Positions 57,253 through 64,000 of a stretch of DNA of 64,000 nt are shown here, one piece after another. How positions within the stretch are numbered: the first letter of the stretch is position 1; each line of letters starts with the position of its first letter. The position numbers were made by a program, and so were the translations under genes. Origin of the DNA: Owenia fusiformis (taxonomy: Eukaryota; Annelida; Polychaeta; Sabellida; Oweniidae); NCBI GenBank assembly GCA_903813345.2, contig CAIIXF020000002.1:9509555-9573554 (forward strand). Direction: 5' to 3'. The notes beneath the pieces are model-generated. The model worked only from the letters and a program-made list of their open reading frames with translations. It had not been told where the DNA came from and did no database searches.

Positions 57253-58542
57253 TTATGAAGACCAATTGCCATCACACACACATAATGCTGTACAAACAAG
57301 ATTTCCTTTCAGGCACTTGCATTGTGTTGATATGCATTGGTTTTTGCAGCTACACTTTATGAGAGCCTGGCAAGCATCTGATGTTTGGGGTAAAGTCTTG
57401 TACCTTGATATCCATTTGGTGTCTTCAAGTATCCAGCCCCACTCAGCTCTGGAAGGAATTTGAGGAGTCCCTGTAATTGATTGCCCTCAAATAAATACAG
57501 CTTGGTATATGACTCTCTTCATATGCTGTAAAAGGGCATCTGATCTTGGAGGAATGTGTGATATTATTGAAGTCCTCTTTGTGAACATCTCCTTCCTCGC
57601 AGCATTGATTGATGTTTCATTGCTTGTTTTGTTGTAGACCAGAATAATGAACCGCTCTAAAATAGGCATGCATCAAGCAGGGTATTGGGTTGTATTGAGA
57701 TTTCTGTTAATACTGTAGTCAATTCAGGGTAGGTACTCAATTGGTTCCAGGCTGATGTCTTAGACTTTTCAGTAAATCCTGATGTGGTGTCACATCCAGT
57801 CATAGCATGGGATATTGGGAAACACATGGCTTTCTGAGGAGTCATTTCATGGGCAATTTTCGTGGCGAGCCAGATTTGAATGTTAAGTTGTGCAGCTATA
57901 CTAACTGCTTGACATTATATCTTTAGTATCAAGTGTCCAAAGTTCACTCTTAAAAATTATTACTTGGATTTCCTTATATTGAGAAATTGTACTACTCATT
58001 TTAAGTCAAAAATTACTTATAAATAATCTTTAACTACTGAATAATTTTTAAGTAATTTTTAAGTAATTCATTTATGGTGAATTTACTAATGCAAGGATAG
58101 AAATTGAAATACTTACTGTAGTAATTGTAATACTCATTTACATAATTAAGCAATTAAAAAACTCAAAATGACAATATAAGTTAAACCTAAGTAAAATGAA
58201 GTAAAACTAAGTATTTAACTTTAAGTAGTTTTTATACTTCGGAAATACTTGGGAAATACTAAGTAATTCATTTTTAAGAGTGTTCCTTTGATGTTGCAAT
58301 CAACATCTTTCTTGAAACTGGTTTGATAACTAACACTTTGCTCATGGTTTGCAAGGACTGAATGTCATCATTATCCTTCATCTCATCCTCAAACTCAGTT
58401 AACATTCTTGCCATCTCTGGACCACCGACCATCCACTTCTGTAATGCGGTTGGATTGTTGAACAACCCCACAGCTCATGGGCTTGGTCTATTGATATTTC
58501 TGTGACAGCTTTTTGCAGGTCATGCTTTTTTGTATTCTCCAT
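57253..58542 (-). pseudogene. Decayed copy of a repetitive, probably transposon-derived gene
   Basis: The minus-strand order of conserved blocks is preserved across frameshifts. They are ISIDQAHEL, NPTALQKWMVGGPEMARMLTEF, HAMTGCDTTSGFTEKSKTSAW, PILERFIILVYNKTS, then AEWGWILEDTKWISRYKTLP. A Cys-rich tail follows (CQALIKCSCKNQC ... CKCLKGNLVC ...), ending at 57253. I associate these blocks with a multi-copy invertebrate family that has no known function. The frame is broken at least between the QAHEL and NPTALQ blocks and between the GCDTT and ILERF blocks, and a 335 bp MITE splits it at 57947-58281. It is therefore a pseudogene. Confidence 0.72.
57947..58281. mobile_element. MITE inserted in the pseudogene
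   Basis: The ends ACTCTTAAAAATTATTACTT and AAGTAATTCATTTTTAAGAGT are inverted and flanked by a GTTC duplication (57943-57946 and 58282-58285). The interior is full of AAGTAATT / TACTTA motifs and is non-coding. Confidence 0.85.
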
Positions 58543-59579
58543 CCTGATTAAGATTAAGATTGCTTGAAACAGATGTTATAATGTAAAAAGAAACAATTTA
58601 TATCAGGTAACAAATAAAAATCTAAAGATTCAAACAACTTAATATAATACCTGTTTCAAGTAATACACATTTTATGATACAGCTGTTGGTTCATTTTCCT
58701 GACCATGAACATAATCTGTAATTTCTATATCATTAATAACTAAGGGGTCTTAAAAGGTCCCTCTCACAAGATGTTCATTTATCTGTGCATCTACATCATT
58801 ATGCAGATATTTAGTCTTTAAATGTTCACAAAATACCATAAATTAAAAGTAAGGACCTGAGTGTATTGATTGGCAATCTACCTGAAATCTACCCAAGTAA
58901 CAAGACTCCCTCCAATCACGCACAACACTCCTTCTTAATTCAAAACTGCCCTTATTAGACCAACAATATCATATTTCAAAACATAACAGTTCCGCAAAAT
59001 AAGCAGAACTACTTCTTGATTATTTTTATTAATCATGTACTGTAGGTCAATTAGTCTTGAATCAACCCTTTATGTAACCCCTTCCAACTGACATAAACAT
59101 GTTCTATACCAGCAAAAGTTGGTTTACATGAAAATGTCGATATTCAAAAATTCCTCAGATTTTCAATCAATTTTCGACCTATTTTGATTGAGGAAACATT
59201 TGGGAATATTTGGAGGCATGGGAAAAAACAAATTACGTTTCCATCAATATTAAAAGTATTTTCGTCGCAGCCTATTATGGTTCTAGATCTTGTGCTATGC
59301 TCACCTACACGGGAATTCTAAAATGCAAATACAAGTGTATCATTCCTTCGTTTCTCCCACATGGGAAATCTAAAATGAAAATACGAGTGCATTATTCGTA
59401 TCACCCACATGCCATTCTCACAAGTGAAGGTCTTGATAAATTCTCACGTGTACAATTCCTGATCTTACTCCATCTCAATGCTAGATGTATTCATAATACA
59501 TGAGTACAGGTTGTCATTTCATCTTATTTCATTTCATTTCATCGACAGGGTGTATGTATACCTCTCCATGATGTATGTA
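58543..59579. other. Intergenic region, no gene seen
   Basis: AT-rich sequence with no recognised coding or repeat structure. The open frame at 59210-59503 lacks family resemblance. Confidence 0.45.
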
Positions 59580-60591
59580 CAGGGTGATCCAAAAAAGTGA
59601 ACCCCTGCAACAGGCTATATTTTCCTTAATACATGCATGAATTTGCTCATATTATCACATATTGTAGAAAAAGGTCAAAAACTTTTGTTGACACAAAATT
59701 ACACATAATTTATTCTCAGTCTTGAATTTCGAAGAAATTACAAGACTTAAACAAACATGCCTCAAATTAGATTTTGTGCAAAATTTTATCAAAGTGATTG
59801 ACGGAAATTGTTGATACACATTAGATGATCTTAAAAAAGCTTTCAGTGAGAGATTATACGTTTAAACCCTACCATAAGACAAATGAGCAGAAAATGAGCT
59901 ATTTGAGCAGAAAACATCACACTTTTATTGACCATTTTGAAGCTGTTTTTACTTTCAACAGTTTAGGGACATGTTACCTACACAAACGGGTAGAGGGGGG
60001 GGGGCTTAAGTTACTCCTTGTGACCCAAAATCTGATCATGAGAAGCCCTTCATATGAAATCTTACATAAGTCAAAAGGAAATCTTATATTCGGTGTTTTG
60101 AGCCATATTTCATAAGAATTGGTCCATGATTAATGAAGATATTTACATTTCAAGACCATATAGGGTTATGTTGCGATTTCACTGGAAGATGTTCTCGTCT
60201 TTGGAAACATTGAAACTTTCATCATTTGATCACAATAACTTTGCAACTAACAGAGGTAGGATGCTAATTTTACATCATATTGTTTGGGATTCAAAACCGA
60301 ATTACAAAGTCAGAAAACATTAGGTTTCCCAGACTCCGGCTTAAAAGATTTCCATAGGAAGATTGTTGAAGGGTTGAAGAATCGCAGATATTGAAGTTCA
60401 CATTTTACCCATTTTCAGTGATGTTTCGTTAGGGCTTATAATTTCTGCAAATTTCGATACTAAGAAAAATGTATCGTACCAACAAAAATTGTAGACCTTT
60501 CTCTACAACATCTGAAACTATGAAAGGATTCCTGTAAGTAATAAGGGAAATATAGCCGGTTGTAAGGGTTCACCTTTTTTGGACCACCCTG
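59580..60591. mobile_element. ~1 kb non-autonomous element with CAGGGTGATCC ends
   Basis: The left end CAGGGTGATCCAAAAAAGTG is inverted to the right end AAGGGTTCACCTTTTTTGGA, which runs on to CCACCCTG. Just inside, GGCTATATTTTCC pairs with GGGAAATATAGCC. Interior ORFs show no transposase. It resembles the ends of the MITE at 18046-18649 (CCAAAAAA...CCCTG). Confidence 0.78.
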
Positions 60592-60998
60592 GCATATTTG
60601 GTGTAATCAACATACTATGATGTGGTTATTTTCAATAAAATGCCCGTAGCAGGCGAAGCTATACCTACGGTGGACCATACAGGGCATAACTCACGGTGTT
60701 ATAGCATGACGGTTACATCAAGGCGATTTGCAAAATTTTGTGGTAACGATAACAAAAAATTGGCGAATGGGAAAGGCAGCTTGTCCTCTTTCTCGCCTGT
60801 AGGCAATATTCACAGATAAGATTTCCTTTTAAACTAGTTCCATTCGGTGACGTATATATGGATGGTTATAAAGACTGGGTCAAATCTGCCAGGTGGTTTA
60901 CAAGAAACAGAATATAAGCTGTAAACCTACCGACTGAGATATCCAAGTTCATAATTTCTCAGCACATGTGCCTCAGAGCCACTTAAAATATTAACTGT

Positions 60999-63900
60999 TA
61001 GGGTCAATACAACTCACGTGGGATTTGTTTTGCTCATCGTATAGGAAAAGTAGTACTTAATACACTAGTTCGCTACTTTGTAGATGTATGGCACGTATAT
61101 GTGTACATGTATTGGCAATTAATGTTTGGTGATAGCTAGTAGGAGTGTCAGGGACCGCTGACAGATTATTATTTTGAACCAAAAAATTGAATTATATTTT
61201 TGGCGGTCTCAGTAAATCAATGGGGTAATCAGGTCCTACGTGCTTTTTACAGGCCCAGAAATCAATGCTCGCTTATAAATGTAGCAAAATCTTTTTTCGT
61301 TCGTGGGATATTTTTTCCACCATATAACCGAACGGGAAGTTTTTGAATAGGACTACATGATCTGAATGGATGAGAGGATTCGATGGGCTGGGATTTGAGA
61401 AATTATGATTTGAACTTTGCCAATTTTACATGTATTCCAATGGGTGAAAAAGTAAGTTGCTTTCTACCTAATATGAACCACATTTATTAGTGAATTTCGA
61501 GAAATATGTCGAATTTAGCCATATTTCGCATATCTTTTTATGGAACCATTTAAAGTTTTGCAAATTAACCCCTTAAATTCTGGAGACGACGATCTAAATT
61601 TTGCTGAGTCAGCAATTTTCGTTTTTTCATTGAAAACAGTACTTTTCAGCCTAAATTGCTACATTTCTGCTCTCTTATCAAGTAATTTGATGCAGTTCTT
61701 GCCAAATTAAAGGAAACATACCCCAAACGTTCCACAGTGTGCGAAGTTCCAACATTTTGACCCTTTAAACCCACGAAAGACCCAATTTTAAAGGGACGTA
61801 TTCAGTAAACCTGCACAAAAGACAATGCTACTTGAACTAGCCATCAGAAGTTCATGAAAAACGAAAAATCAATGATGTTCAGTTTAGTAAAGTAGCAAAT
61901 AGTCCTACTTATGAGAGAATATAAATCACTTAAGCAATTTGTACAACTTTAAACAGCTGTTTTAAGTAGATTAGTATCGTTATGGGCAAAAATCCCCCAA
62001 AATAGCCCAAAATTTGTCCAAAAATTCAAATTTTTCATGCTCAAGGCTGAATTATTTTGCCTTTTTTGCTACATTTATCAGTGCAGTGACAAGAAGTCTT
62101 GTGGATAGCGCAACTTTTCCTGAACGTTTCTCTAATAAGATATTTTAATGACAAAATAACTACATTTAGTCTGGAATAAATTGTCACAAAATATAATGAC
62201 CCCAGGGGTCAAGAGAACCCTATAAAATCAAAAGTGCTGAGAGGATTTGAGCAAAAATGTACATATCACTTCATAAAACCCCGAACTTTAAAATTCATAT
62301 TGAACAAAATGCATATTCAGTCAACCATGACACTAATAGGGTCAATACAACTCACGTGGGATTTGTTTTGCTCATCGTATAGGAAAAGTAGTACTTAATA
62401 CACTAGTTCGCTACTTTGTAGATGTATGGCACGTATATGTGTACATGTATTGGCAATTAATGTTTGGTGATAGCTAGTAGGAGTGTCAGGGACCGCTGAC
62501 AGATTATTATTTTGAACCAAAAAATTGAATTATATTTTTGGCGGTCTCAGTAAATCAATGGGGTAATCAGGTCCTACGTGCTTTTTACAGGCCCAGAAAT
62601 CAATGCTCGCTTATAAATGTAGCAAAATCTTTTTTCGTTCGTGGGATATTTTTTCCACCATATAACCGAACGGGAAGTTTTTGAATAGGACTACATGATC
62701 TGAATGGATGAGAGGATTCGATGGGCTGGGATTTGAGAAATTATGATTTGAACTTTGCCAATTTTACATGTATTCCAATGGGTGAAAAAGTAAGTTGCTT
62801 TCTACCTAATATGAACCACATTTATTAGTGAATTTCGAGAAATATGTCGAATTTAGCCATATTTCGCATATCTTTTTATGGAACCATTTAAAGTTTTGCA
62901 AATTAACCCCTTAAATTCTGGAGACGACGATCTAAATTTTGCTGAGTCAGCAATTTTCGTTTTTTCATTGAAAACAGTACTTTTCAGCCTAAATTGCTAC
63001 ATTTCTGCTCTCTTATCAAGTAATTTGATGCAGTTCTTGCCAAATTAAAGGAAACATACCCCAAACGTTCCACAGTGTGCGAAGTTCCAACATTTTGACC
63101 CTTTAAACCCACGAAAGACCCAATTTTAAAGGGACGTATTCAGTAAACCTGCACAAAAGACAATGCTACTTGAACTAGCCATCAGAAGTTCATGAAAAAC
63201 GAAAAATCAATGATGTTCAGTTTAGTAAAGTAGCAAATAGTCCTACTTATGAGAGAATATAAATCACTTAAGCAATTTGTACAACTTTAAACAGCTGTTT
63301 TAAGTAGATTAGTATCGTTATGGGCAAAAATCCCCCAAAATAGCCCAAAATTTGTCCAAAAATTCAAATTTTTCATGCTCAAGGCTGAATTATTTTGCCT
63401 TTTTTGCTACATTTATCAGTGCAGTGACAAGAAGTCTTGTGGATAGCGCAACTTTTCCTGAACGTTTCTCTAATAAGATATTTTAATGACAAAATAACTA
63501 CATTTAGTCTGGAATAAATTGTCACAAAATATAATGACCCCAGGGGTCAAGAGAACCCTATAAAATCAAAAGTGCTGAGAGGATTTGAGCAAAAATGTAC
63601 ATATCACTTCATAAAACCCCGAACTTTAAAATTCATATTGAACAAAATGCATATTCAGTCAACCATGACACTAATAGGGTCAATACAACTCACGTGGGAT
63701 TTGTTTTGCTCATCGTATAGGAAAAGTAGTACTTAATACACTAGTTCGCTACTTTGTAGATGTATGGCACGTATATGTGTACATGTATTGGCAATTAATG
63801 TTTGGTGATAGCTAGTAGGAGTGTCAGGGACCGCTGACAGATTATTATTTTGAACCAAAAAATTGAATTATATTTTTGGCGGTCTCAGTAAATCAATGGG

Positions 63901-64000
63901 GTAATCAGGTCCTACGTGCTTTTTACAGGCCCAGAAATCAATGCTCGCTTATAAATGTAGCAAAATCTTTTTTCGTTCGTGGGATATTTTTTCCACCATA
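60999..64000. repeat. Tandem array of a 1,338 bp non-coding unit, running off the window
   Basis: The motif GGGTCAATACAACTCACGTG starts at 61001, 62339 and 63677, exactly 1,338 bp apart. Sequences between the copies are the same wherever I compared them. At least 2.2 units lie in the window and the third continues past 64000. Unit borders read TA|GGGTCAATAC. No ORF longer than about 60 codons is present, and there is no visible inverted-repeat structure. This is either a long-unit satellite or a recent local amplification. Confidence 0.93.

Noticed and set aside
56871-57463. Plus-strand frames with hydrophobic or Cys/His-rich peptides
   Set aside because: The 57253-57463 part is the antisense of the Cys-rich tail of the pseudogene; the rest lacks splice or domain support.

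Overview
This is AT-rich, intron-containing animal DNA, and the gene content and repeats point to an invertebrate, most likely a marine one. Coding exons are short and joined by GT-AG introns. Introns and intergenic DNA are full of inverted-repeat (MITE-like) elements, foldback hairpins and fragments of several retrotransposon classes (Ngaro/DIRS-like, Ty3/Gypsy-like, LINE). I cannot name the species from sequence alone; a lophotrochozoan (mollusc or brachiopod) is a guess.

Layout. (1) 0.6-4.3 kb (+): 3' part of a secreted gene (paralogue A) made of one six-cysteine module and an M15-like D,D-carboxypeptidase domain. (2) 6.4 kb (+): an exon for a small secreted helical protein of unknown function. 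(3) 6.9-14.7 kb: non-genic, built of foldback hairpins, a ~3.4 kb terminal-inverted-repeat element carrying an A/C-rich minisatellite, and a MITE. (4) 15.0-15.9 kb (-): an intact single-exon class A GPCR. (5) 17.6-26.6 kb (+): a seven-exon M14 metallocarboxypeptidase of the CPN/CPE subfamily, missing only its signal-peptide exon. Its introns hold a mariner-like MITE, a 3.5 kb Ngaro-like retroelement with an SGNH hydrolase ORF, and a 1.3 kb nested palindromic element. (6) 27.9-36.4 kb (+): paralogue B, complete in seven exons, with a signal peptide, three six-cysteine modules and the same M15-like domain. Its intron 2 carries a gag-only LTR retrotransposon with apparently identical LTRs. (7) 36.5-39.6 kb: 3' ends of two LINEs in opposite orientations. 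(8) 40.3-42.2 kb and 49.1-52.1 kb (+): duplicated leucine-rich-repeat genes; the first carries a frameshifting deletion. Nested MITEs and a 2.5 kb transposon lie between them. (9) 54.7-56.3 kb (+): a two-exon EF-hand protein of the sarcoplasmic calcium-binding type. (10) 57.3-58.5 kb (-): a decayed copy of a repetitive, probably transposon-derived gene, split by a MITE. (11) 59.6 kb: another MITE. (12) 61.0 kb to the window end: tandem copies of a 1,338 bp non-coding unit.

How the genes may fit together. The two cysteine-module/M15 proteins look like secreted peptidoglycan-cleaving effectors, and the LRR proteins look like cell-surface or secreted recognition proteins. The region could therefore be a rapidly evolving immune-type neighbourhood (inference). 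The carboxypeptidase, GPCR and EF-hand genes are ordinary singletons with no visible functional link to the cluster.
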